Positions 1 through 5,482 of a stretch of 5,482 nt of DNA are shown piece by piece (within the stretch, counting starts at the first letter, position 1; each line of letters opens with the position of its first letter). Below the pieces are notes generated by a model. It was given only the letters and a program-made list of their open reading frames with translations, had not been told where the DNA came from and searched no databases. The position numbers were made by a program, and so were the translations under genes. This DNA comes from Thermoplasmatota archaeon (lineage in GTDB: Archaea > Thermoplasmatota > Thermoplasmata > Thermoplasmatales > Thermoplasmataceae), in assembly GCA_023379345.1 (NCBI GenBank), contig JAMCUV010000068.1, positions 1 through 5,482 of the forward strand, read 5' to 3'.

Positions 1-72
1 GATGACCATGTCATGTTCTTCACCGAAAGAAAGGTCGTAGTCTCCAGATGGTAAAATCTTCCATGATCCCAT
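1..72 (-). CDS. 5' end of an unrecognised gene, running off the left edge
   Basis: An open frame starts at an ATG (70-72) and stays open for 24 codons to the first base of the window. It reads MGSWKILPSGDYDLSFGEEH followed by DMVI. The composition (W, D, Y, E, H, G) looks like a soluble protein rather than random translation. In this frame the nearest upstream stop is TAA at 109-111, with no ATG, GTG or TTG between it and the chosen start; only a CTG at 100-102 could extend it. No Shine-Dalgarno sequence precedes the ATG, which suggests a short or leaderless transcript. An AT-rich box at 114-124 could be its promoter. It lies downstream of the aminotransferase terminator, so it is probably a separate unit. 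I do not recognise the family, and no function is proposed. The gene is incomplete because of the window edge, not visibly broken. Confidence 0.5.
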   Translation of the reverse strand, partial: MGSWKILPSGDYDLSFGEEHDMVI

Positions 73-113
73 ATTATTTCTGATTGTTCTTTCACTAACC
101 AGTGATCCTTATG

Positions 114-124
114 AATTATTAATT
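114..124 (-). promoter_or_regulatory. possible TATA box for the left-edge gene
   Basis: The minus strand reads AATTAATAATT here, the most AT-rich stretch between the aminotransferase terminator and the ATG at 72. If it is an archaeal TATA box, transcription would start roughly 26 bp downstream, near 93, giving a leader of about 20 nt. The match to the archaeal consensus (TTTAWATR-like) is weak and no clear BRE is seen, so the call rests mainly on position. Confidence 0.25.
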
Positions 125-190
125 CCTAAAATTAACGCCTTGAGCCGGCGATTCAGCCTGATTTCCTGGATACATACTGGAGGCATGACC

Positions 191-204
191 AAAATGAAAA
201 AAAA
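191..204 (-). terminator. oligo-T terminator after the aminotransferase gene
   Basis: The minus strand reads TTTTTTTTCATTTT, beginning about 25 nt after the aminotransferase stop codon. Archaeal RNA polymerase stops at such T-runs without needing a hairpin, and no strong stem is seen just before it. It is the longest T-run in the window and is placed exactly where a transcription unit should end. Confidence 0.65.
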
Positions 205-228
205 CCGTATCAACAAAGAATTGGGGAA

Positions 229-1593
229 TTAGGAGACTTCTTTCAGTGCGTCCCCAAGAATGTCGATTCCTCTGTCAGCGAGATCTGGCTCAATTGTCAG
301 GGGAGCCATGAACCTCAGGACATTGGAATAGTGTCCGCAGGTATGCATTAGAACACCGTGCTTGAACATATATTCCTTGATTCGGGCAGCTTTCTTTGTT
401 CCAGGTTTTTTTGTGGCTGGATCGTCAACCATTTCCATTGCAATCATGTATCCTCTGCCCCTAACCTCACCTACGTATCTATTATTCTGAGCAAATTCTT
501 CCAGCCTGTTAAGTAAGTGAGAACCATTTGATCGAACAGTGTCCAGAACACTGCTCTCCCTGAGGTAGTTCAGTGTGGCATTCCCCGCCGCCATGCCCAG
601 AGGATTTCCCCTGTAAGTTCCAAGGTGGAAACCCGGCGGCAATTTCTCATCATATTCATCCTTGTAGGCGATCATTGAAATCGGAATACCTTCGCCAATG
701 CTCTTTGAAACGCACATTATGTCAGGCGAAACCTTGGTGTATTCACTTGCCCATATTCTTCCGGATCTACCCACCCCAGACTGGACCTCATCAAGGATCA
801 GTGGTACGCCATGATCCTCTGTGATTTCACGTATGACTGGCAGGAAATCATCTGGAGGAACCACGTAGCCGCCTTCTCCCTGTATTGGCTCAACAATGAC
901 CCCACCTATTTCCCCAGGGCCGGCGTAGGGGTCGGAAATCATGTGACGGAGCATATCGCACACATATGCGGACATATCTTCCCTCTTCACGTGGAAGGGG
1001 AACCTGTATGCATAGGGGTACGGTATGTACGCAATATCCCTGAGGCCAATGCCGGCATACCCGCGGTAGTGTGGATTGGAAGTGGCAGAAATGATCTCTC
1101 CCGATACACCGTGGTAGCTGCCGCTGAAGGCCACGATTGTCTTCCTGCCCGTAACATGCCTGGCCAGTTCTATTGCGGTTTCGCATGCCTCGGCACCCGT
1201 CACGGTGAACATTGTTTTCGAATGATCCTTCAGTCTCGCAGGCAATGTTGAATTGAAAGTCTTCAGGAAATTGGTCCTGGTCTCAGTAGGCATCTCGTTT
1301 ATGTGAACTACTTTATCAAGCTGATCCATGATGGCATTCCTAACAGGCGGGAATCCATGTCCAAGGTTTATGACGCTCACTCCGGAGAAGAAGTCGATAA
1401 ACCGGTTTCCGTCAACGTCCTCTATTGTGGATCCTCTTGCTCTGGAAACCCCTATCTTGAAGACCGAGGTATAGGTTCTGCTTGCAGTTTCATACCTATC
1501 CTGATCAGCGAGCATCTTCAGCGATTCCGGTCCGGGCACATCCGTAACAAGTCTCGGTGCATCTTCATAACTTCCCCATTCTGCAGATTTCAT
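229..1593 (-). CDS. Class III PLP-dependent aminotransferase (4-aminobutyrate / 2,4-diaminobutyrate type)
   Basis: A complete 454-residue cytosolic enzyme of the ornithine/4-aminobutyrate aminotransferase family (fold type I), moving an amino group between an amino acid or omega-amine and a 2-oxo acid. Visible landmarks in order: TGAEA (132-136, cofactor phosphate loop), SYHG (159-162, Tyr and His near the PLP ring), EPIQGEGG (235-242), LILDEVQSGVGRSG (265-278, with Asp268 expected to hold the pyridine nitrogen and Gln271), VSKS with Lys297 as the predicted Schiff-base lysine, GTYRGNP (325-331) and VRGRG with Arg378 as the likely substrate-carboxylate arginine. All catalytic residues are present and the length is normal for the family. 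The start ATG follows GGGTG, a plausible ribosome binding site. The PYPYAYRFPF and TYRGN segments recall 2,4-diaminobutyrate aminotransferases; the PGP near the N-terminus and the HTCGHYSNVLRF region recall archaeal GABA-aminotransferase-like racemases. The family is certain, the substrate is not. Confidence 0.95.
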   Translation of the reverse strand: MKSAEWGSYEDAPRLVTDVPGPESLKMLADQDRYETASRTYTSVFKIGVSRARGSTIEDVDGNRFIDFFSGVSVINLGHGFPPVRNAIMDQLDKVVHINEMPTETRTNFLKTFNSTLPARLKDHSKTMFTVTGAEACETAIELARHVTGRKTIVAFSGSYHGVSGEIISATSNPHYRGYAGIGLRDIAYIPYPYAYRFPFHVKREDMSAYVCDMLRHMISDPYAGPGEIGGVIVEPIQGEGGYVVPPDDFLPVIREITEDHGVPLILDEVQSGVGRSGRIWASEYTKVSPDIMCVSKSIGEGIPISMIAYKDEYDEKLPPGFHLGTYRGNPLGMAAGNATLNYLRESSVLDTVRSNGSHLLNRLEEFAQNNRYVGEVRGRGYMIAMEMVDDPATKKPGTKKAARIKEYMFKHGVLMHTCGHYSNVLRFMAPLTIEPDLADRGIDILGDALKEVS

Positions 1594-1598
1594 ATTGC

Positions 1599-1604
1599 CA
1601 CACC
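1599..1604 (-). promoter_or_regulatory. probable ribosome binding site of the aminotransferase
   Basis: The minus strand reads CAGGGTGTGGCAATATG into the start codon. GGGTG is a partial match to GGAGGTGAT, the complement of the archaeal 16S rRNA 3' end, with usual spacing. It supports the ATG at 1593; the other nearby ATGs (at 1616 and 1640) are out of frame. Confidence 0.5.
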
Positions 1605-1644
1605 CTGATTCAGCATGATTACAGTACAGATACTACTCATATTA

Positions 1645-1652
1645 CATTTAAA
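1645..1652 (-). promoter_or_regulatory. TATA box of the aminotransferase gene
   Basis: TTTAAATG on the minus strand closely fits the archaeal TATA consensus. Its centre is about 55 bp before the start codon, so transcription would begin near 1622 and leave a leader of about 29 nt, enough to hold the GGGTG ribosome binding site. The box lies inside a perfect 10-bp palindrome (CATTTAAATG, 1645-1654), so its sequence alone does not give the direction; the downstream gene does. This supports transcription independent of the transporter operon. Confidence 0.55.
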
Positions 1653-1678
1653 TGAGAATTGTAAAGGATCATGCCTGT

Positions 1679-1691
1679 TTTGTTAAACAAA
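1679..1691. repeat. 13-bp inverted repeat upstream of the aminotransferase promoter
   Basis: TTTGTT-A-AACAAA is a perfect inverted repeat with a one-base centre. It sits about 27 bp upstream of the TATA box, the place where an archaeal activator or a dimeric Lrp-type regulator could bind. In AT-rich DNA such a palindrome can arise by chance, so a regulatory role is only a possibility. Confidence 0.3.
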
Positions 1692-1746
1692 TTATAGTAT
1701 AGATGGATATTAACTTAACTATTTTCACTAAATAAAGAGTAAATAT

Positions 1747-1763
1747 GGAAAATAATAAAATTT
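1747..1763 (-). terminator. T-rich terminator of the transporter operon
   Basis: Straight after the DppC stop codon the minus strand reads AAATTTTATTATTTTCC, with two TTTT runs, and the AT-rich character continues for some 80 bp. Archaeal termination commonly occurs in such tracts. Together with the separate promoter at 1645-1652 it marks the end of the operon. Confidence 0.5.
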
Positions 1764-2711
1764 TTAAGAAGATATCGCACCGCCGGGGGTTTCTTCCTCT
1801 GCTGGTTCTTCCCTGGGCCTTGGGACTCTCCTGATGATGTGCGATTTCAGGTTCACGTCCATGGAATCCCTGAGACCTTCGCCCAAAAGTCCGAGACCAA
1901 GAACTATGAGCAGTATGAATGCTGCGGGAATCAGTCCCTCCCATGGATACGTGTAGAGTGTTGTGGTGATTGATGATGCCATGAGCCCCAGCTCTGGGGT
2001 ACCCGCAGGTATTCCCACTCCAAGGAAACCCAGAGTTGAGAGGGTGAGAAGTGCAGTTCCGATGTCCATGGTTGCGTAAACAATCACTGTGGGGATTATG
2101 TTTGGTATGAGATCATTCTTGAATATGTACCAGAATGATAGGTTCATTGCCCTGGATGCCGTCACAAAATCATTTGCTGATACTTCCAGCACCCCTGCCC
2201 GGACTATACGCACGTATGGTGGCCACCAGACTATGGTGATTGCGATGGTTGCATTTATGAGGCTGGGACCAAGTGTGGCAGCAATGGCAAGTGCCATGAT
2301 GAGCCCTGGAAATGCCAGGAAGAGGTCGGTGAACCGCATTATGACCTCCTCCCTCGTTCCTCTATAGAAACCGGCGACGCTTCCCAGTACAAGACCAACA
2401 AGGACTGAAATTCCAACTACCATGGAGGGTATGGCAAGATCAATGGGTATGGCGGCAAGGATACGTGAGAATATGTCACGACCAAGCCCGTCAGTTCCAA
2501 ATATGTGTGTCAATGAAGGCGAAAGATTTGCGCTGGAAAGATTGATCTTATATGGATTGTAGGGCGTAATATGGGTGCCCAGCAACTCAAACAGGATTGC
2601 CACAATCACAAAGAAGCCTATTATAATGAGTCCAGCAAAGGAGAGCTTATTGGCGTATATATCAGACAGCGTACCTTTGAGCCTCTGTGCAACAGTTCTT
2701 TCATTGGTCAT
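1764..2711 (-). CDS. dppC: ABC importer permease, DppC/OppC type
   Basis: The second membrane subunit of a dipeptide/oligopeptide (or nickel) ABC importer; it pairs with the DppB-type protein encoded just upstream to form the channel. It is full length at 315 residues. A cytosolic N-terminus leads into TM1 (about 25-45), then the family signature FGTDGLGRDIFSR (71-83), several more hydrophobic segments (about 92-115, 125-148, 150-165, 205-232 and 258-278) and a short cytosolic tail. DLFLAFPGLIMALAIAATLG (129-148) and LGFLGVGIP (227-235) are also typical. The EAA loop that contacts the ATPase is at about 184-204 (TASRAMNLSFWYIF, then LIPN); the normally invariant glycine is Asn190. The tail at 297-310 is rich in Pro and Glu. 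The ATG overlaps the DppB stop (ATGA), with GGTGA at 2718-2722 as its ribosome binding site, so the two subunits are translationally coupled. The substrate cannot be read from the sequence. Confidence 0.95.
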   Translation of the reverse strand: MTNERTVAQRLKGTLSDIYANKLSFAGLIIIGFFVIVAILFELLGTHITPYNPYKINLSSANLSPSLTHIFGTDGLGRDIFSRILAAIPIDLAIPSMVVGISVLVGLVLGSVAGFYRGTREEVIMRFTDLFLAFPGLIMALAIAATLGPSLINATIAITIVWWPPYVRIVRAGVLEVSANDFVTASRAMNLSFWYIFKNDLIPNIIPTVIVYATMDIGTALLTLSTLGFLGVGIPAGTPELGLMASSITTTLYTYPWEGLIPAAFILLIVLGLGLLGEGLRDSMDVNLKSHIIRRVPRPREEPAEEETPGGAISS

Positions 2712-3745
2712 GATTTCTCACCCGAAAGTGTGATTCTTGGATCAAGCACCGCATACAGTATATCCGCGACAAGGTTCGCAACAACAACAGCTATGGTGAA
2801 CACAATTACAACAGCAATGAGCACAGGATAGTTATCAGATACAACAGCATTATAGGCAAACCTTCCAATTCCAGGCCATGAGAAGAGCTCCTCCACCACC
2901 ACAGTTCCGGAAATCAACCAGCCAAACATCACAGCCACAACTGTATTTGCCTCTATGAGTCCGGTTCTCAGGATATGGTGCCGCTGGACCTCCTTCATTG
3001 GCAATCCCTTTGAGTAAGCTGTGCGAACATAAGGCATCCATCTCACCCCCAGCACTCCTGACCTGCTGATCCTTGTTACAAGTCCAAAGTTAAGGAAGGC
3101 CAGTGTTGCTGCCGGAAGAATAAGGTGATACATGCCGTTCACGAAGTCACCGACGTTACCTGTAATTAAGGAATCAAGCACAAAGATGCCTGTGATACGG
3201 GGCGGAGCAGTGAGATAAGAGGAATACATGCCACCAACAGGGAAAATTGGGATGTATGATGCGAAAACGCTGATGGCAAGGGCAGCACCAAGAAATGTGG
3301 GAGTTGACCAGGCTCCCAGATAGAATATCCTTATGAGACTGTCCTTCTTGTTGCCGAAGTTCATTGCTGACAGATATCCAAGCCCTATGCCTGCAATGAT
3401 GATTATGACGAATGCCATGAGGACCAGTTCAAGCGTGTTGGGAAAGTAGAAGAGGATCTCGCTGAGAATGGACTGGCCTGTTACAGGATCTATACCGAGA
3501 TTGCCTGTTGCATAGGAGGACAGGAAATACCATAACTGGACGTATATGGGATCATTGAGATGATACCTCAGCTTGACTGCAGCTATTGTGGATGCCCTGG
3601 CCTTGGGGCCTGCCCAGAGTGCAGCCGGATTTGTGCTGAGAAGATGTGAGATCAGGAAAACAATGATTATGGTTCCAAAAACCAGAAGAACTCCCTCTAT
3701 GCTCCTCTTGATGATATAAAAAATTAGTGAACGGTTTGAATCCAT
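2708..3745 (-). CDS. dppB: ABC importer permease, DppB/OppB type
   Basis: The first membrane subunit of the dipeptide/oligopeptide importer, full length at 345 residues. TM1 is at about 16-36, followed by the outward loop with HLNDPIYVQLWYF (62-74) and a degenerate GNLGIDPVTGQS (81-92) in place of the usual GDLG-S. Further TM segments lie at about 104-126, 139-162, 205-224, 266-284 and 307-332. The EAA loop is around 240-265, with Gly247 kept (AYSKG) and HHILRTGLIEANT where most relatives have a Pro at the Glu265 position. The C-terminal signature VVVEELFSWPGIGRF (282-296) and YAVLDPRI (331-338) make the family certain. The ATG follows the binding-protein stop by 12 nt and has a good ribosome binding site. 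The operon order is binding protein, DppB, DppC. Peptides are the likeliest cargo, but relatives carry nickel or sugars. Confidence 0.95.
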   Translation of the reverse strand: MDSNRSLIFYIIKRSIEGVLLVFGTIIIVFLISHLLSTNPAALWAGPKARASTIAAVKLRYHLNDPIYVQLWYFLSSYATGNLGIDPVTGQSILSEILFYFPNTLELVLMAFVIIIIAGIGLGYLSAMNFGNKKDSLIRIFYLGAWSTPTFLGAALAISVFASYIPIFPVGGMYSSYLTAPPRITGIFVLDSLITGNVGDFVNGMYHLILPAATLAFLNFGLVTRISRSGVLGVRWMPYVRTAYSKGLPMKEVQRHHILRTGLIEANTVVAVMFGWLISGTVVVEELFSWPGIGRFAYNAVVSDNYPVLIAVVIVFTIAVVVANLVADILYAVLDPRITLSGEKS

Positions 3746-3751
3746 AACCGT

Positions 3752-3758
3752 TCACCTT
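3752..3758 (-). promoter_or_regulatory. ribosome binding site of the DppB-type permease
   Basis: AAGGTGA on the minus strand matches the anti-Shine-Dalgarno complement GGAGGTGAT and is 6 nt before the ATG at 3745. Its first base is the last base of the binding-protein TGA stop, so termination and re-initiation are closely linked. Confidence 0.75.
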
Positions 3759-5482
3759 CAGGTATAGTAGACGTCGTTCCAGAACATGAAATAGCCTGCT
3801 GCTGATCCAGCTGGATTGGGTATAATGCCTGCCAGGTTGTCAGAATGGAATGCCAGCATGTATGGAACATTGAGCCAGGCAAAATAGTAACTGTTGTAGA
3901 TGTCTCTAACTATATTGGTGTAGTTCTGAACTATGTATGTGGGATTGTTTGTTGACGTCGCGTTGACTGTCATGTTGAAGATTGTAGAGTTGTAATTGTA
4001 GCTGCCTCCGTATCCTGATGCACCCACATAACCTTCGTCAAGTATTGCATCAACGTAATCCTCCGTTGCTGTATAGTCTTCAGTGTAGTAGCTGATGCCG
4101 AAATAGTGTGAGGTAGAATTGGCATTTGTTCCGAATATTACGGATTCCCAGGTGCTGTGGGAAACTCCGTCAGATGTTATGGGTATCCCTATGGCTTCAA
4201 GGTCTGCAATGATGATCTGGGCCTCGCTTGTCTGCGATGATGAATCCACATCGAAGGTGAATGTCGCTTTGGGGAACGTACTACCACCCGAATTCAGCAC
4301 AGTTCCATTGGGAAGTGTTGCCTTATATCCAGCATCTGCAAGAAAGTGCGCTGCCTTCACAGGATCGTATGAATATGGGGAGAGACCTGAAGTAGTCCTG
4401 TTATAATACGGGAAGCCTGCAGGCACCGGGCCTATCCATGAGGATGCAAGCCCATGGTATACGGCGCTTATTATGCCGGTGTAGTTTATTGCGTATGTGA
4501 TGGCCATTCTCACGTCAAGATTTGTGAACGCAGAGAATGATCCAGGGTCCATGTACACATAATATGTACCCTCTGAACTGCCGAACCTCACAGGCAGTAT
4601 GCTGGTATTGAACCCGCCGATTCCCTTCAGTGTGCTGTAATATGAGGATGATGGCGCATCTATGACCTGGAGCTTGCCAGCCTTGGCAGCGGAAATGGAC
4701 GTTGAAACTGGCTGGTAATCTATGATAACCTCGTTGAGCTTGGCAGGCTGGATCGCATAGTTGAGGCTGCTGTTGCTGAGGCTGTCTGCCCAGTAGGTTG
4801 TGCTCCTCTCAAGGACTGCGGTTGAGCTTGGCACATATTTCTGTAGATAGAATGGACCGGTTCCCATTGTATTTGTGGTCATGTATGAATTGGTGTTGTT
4901 TCCACTTACGCCACCATGAGCGTCAACGAATATTGGGTCGACCGCCGCTGCAGGTGGGGTGGACAGTGTGGCAAGAAGGGCATTGAATGGCACGTCTCCA
5001 TTATAGCCGTAACCAAGATTCAACCTGATTGTGTGGTTGTTTATGACCTGGAATGATTGATACGGGTATTCCATAATGCTGAGCTGAGATGAAGTGGGGT
5101 TTGAGAAATTGAATGTGTTCAGATCGGTTGGGGTAACAGTGAAGTTAACTCCGTTGGAATAGTTGAAATTCTGCCCGAGAATGAAAGACGGCGCCTGATT
5201 CATTATGAGGGTACGGTACATTGAATACCACTGAACATAGGCATTATACGGGTTTCCATTGCTGAATGTAACATCCTGCCTGAGCGTGAATGTGTATGAC
5301 ATATTACTGTTGGAAACGGTCCAGTTTGTGGCGAGAACTCCTATGTATGAAGTTTCACTGGTTCCATTTGGAGCAACCATGCCCTGATAGATCTGATTCA
5401 TGATCTCCCATCCGGCGGTGCTGAAAGTGACGGCTGGATCAAGATGTCCCGGAGATTTTGCTGATCCTTCGATCACGTAATC
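3758..5482 (-). CDS. Extracellular solute-binding protein, family 5 (peptide ABC importer), N-terminus missing
   Basis: The substrate receptor of the importer, displayed outside the cell and delivering peptides (or a related solute) to the DppB/DppC channel. The frame is open through the right edge, giving 574 visible residues; the signal peptide or N-terminal anchor lies outside. Family 5 landmarks, numbered from the first visible codon: LDPAVTF (14-20), NQIYQGMV (29-36), FTLRQDVTFSNGNPYNAYVQ (65-84), GTGPFYLQKY (207-216), VRMAITYAIN (324-333), DPVKAAHFLADAGY (373-386) and FHSDNLAGIIPN (545-556). It has 18 N-X-S/T sequons, only about 17 Lys/Arg and many Tyr, Ser and Asn, as expected for a glycosylated protein exposed to acid. 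It ends in WNDVYYT with no C-terminal membrane helix or Ser/Thr stalk, so any anchor must be N-terminal. The GTG at 5474-5476 is not a credible start because LDP follows within a few residues and no signal peptide would remain. It is the first visible gene of the operon. Confidence 0.93.
   Translation of the reverse strand, partial: DYVIEGSAKSPGHLDPAVTFSTAGWEIMNQIYQGMVAPNGTSETSYIGVLATNWTVSNSNMSYTFTLRQDVTFSNGNPYNAYVQWYSMYRTLIMNQAPSFILGQNFNYSNGVNFTVTPTDLNTFNFSNPTSSQLSIMEYPYQSFQVINNHTIRLNLGYGYNGDVPFNALLATLSTPPAAAVDPIFVDAHGGVSGNNTNSYMTTNTMGTGPFYLQKYVPSSTAVLERSTTYWADSLSNSSLNYAIQPAKLNEVIIDYQPVSTSISAAKAGKLQVIDAPSSSYYSTLKGIGGFNTSILPVRFGSSEGTYYVYMDPGSFSAFTNLDVRMAITYAINYTGIISAVYHGLASSWIGPVPAGFPYYNRTTSGLSPYSYDPVKAAHFLADAGYKATLPNGTVLNSGGSTFPKATFTFDVDSSSQTSEAQIIIADLEAIGIPITSDGVSHSTWESVIFGTNANSTSHYFGISYYTEDYTATEDYVDAILDEGYVGASGYGGSYNYNSTIFNMTVNATSTNNPTYIVQNYTNIVRDIYNSYYFAWLNVPYMLAFHSDNLAGIIPNPAGSAAGYFMFWNDVYYT

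Noticed and set aside
137..151. Small hairpin CGCC-7 nt-GGCG followed by an AT-rich stretch, as a possible terminator
   Set aside because: The stem is only four base pairs and lies beyond the clear T8 tract, so it adds nothing as a termination signal; chance is the simpler explanation.
108..185. Possible small minus-strand ORF of 25 codons starting at ATG 185
   Set aside because: It starts just after the terminator, has no ribosome binding site or recognisable sequence, and overlaps the putative promoter of the left-edge gene.
811..1251. Plus-strand open frame of 146 codons inside the aminotransferase gene
   Set aside because: It is antisense to a complete enzyme with all family motifs, and its translation shows no recognisable domain. 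The other plus-strand frames (573-824, 1303-1608, 2089-2367, 2571-2831, 4119-4406, 4798-4986) are rejected for the same reason.
1669..1944. Minus-strand frame of 91 codons spanning the DppC end and the intergenic gap
   Set aside because: Most of it is an out-of-frame reading of the DppC 3' end, and the remainder is translation of AT-rich non-coding DNA that only looks hydrophobic.
5474..5476. GTG as the start of the binding protein
   Set aside because: The frame continues upstream to the window edge and the family core (LDP) begins 11 codons later, leaving no room for the signal peptide the protein must have.
1..5482. CRISPR array, tRNA or rRNA gene, insertion sequence, or new defence-type system
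   Set aside because: No spaced direct repeats, no cloverleaf-like segment, no transposase or terminal repeats, and every long frame belongs to well-known metabolic or transport families.

Overview
The window looks like chromosome of a thermoacidophilic archaeon, most likely from the Thermoplasmata / Thermoplasmatales. This is inferred from several signals. Ribosome binding sites are of the GGTGA type, a TTTAAATG box sits about 55 bp upstream of one gene, and T-runs rather than hairpins follow the genes. AGG and ATA codons are used freely, GC content is moderate, and the secreted binding protein is very rich in N-glycosylation sequons and poor in Lys/Arg. The exact genus cannot be fixed from the sequence.

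Every convincing gene is on the minus strand, so the window is best read from right to left. From the right edge to about 1764 lies part of an oligopeptide/dipeptide-type ABC importer operon. It holds a substrate-binding protein (its N-terminus is cut off by the window edge), then a DppB-type permease 12 nt downstream, then a DppC-type permease that overlaps DppB by 4 nt (ATGA). The operon ends in a T-rich tract. No ATP-binding subunit gene follows the permeases, so the two ATPases expected for this family must lie upstream of the binding protein or elsewhere.

A 170-bp gap (1594-1763) carries the end of the transporter operon and a probable promoter for the next gene. That gene is a complete class III PLP-dependent aminotransferase (229-1593), related to the 4-aminobutyrate / 2,4-diaminobutyrate aminotransferases and the archaeal amino-acid racemases. 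It is followed by a T8 terminator. The first 72 bases hold the start of another minus-strand gene that leaves the window and that I do not recognise.

Together the genes fit a heterotroph that imports peptides and then works on their amino acids. The aminotransferase appears to be a separate transcription unit, however, so a functional link to the transporter is only suggested. I see no mobile element, CRISPR array, RNA gene or clearly new system. The points most worth a second look are the glycosylation-rich binding protein, the substituted EAA-loop residues in the permeases, the missing ATPases, the ambiguous aminotransferase substrate and the unknown edge gene.
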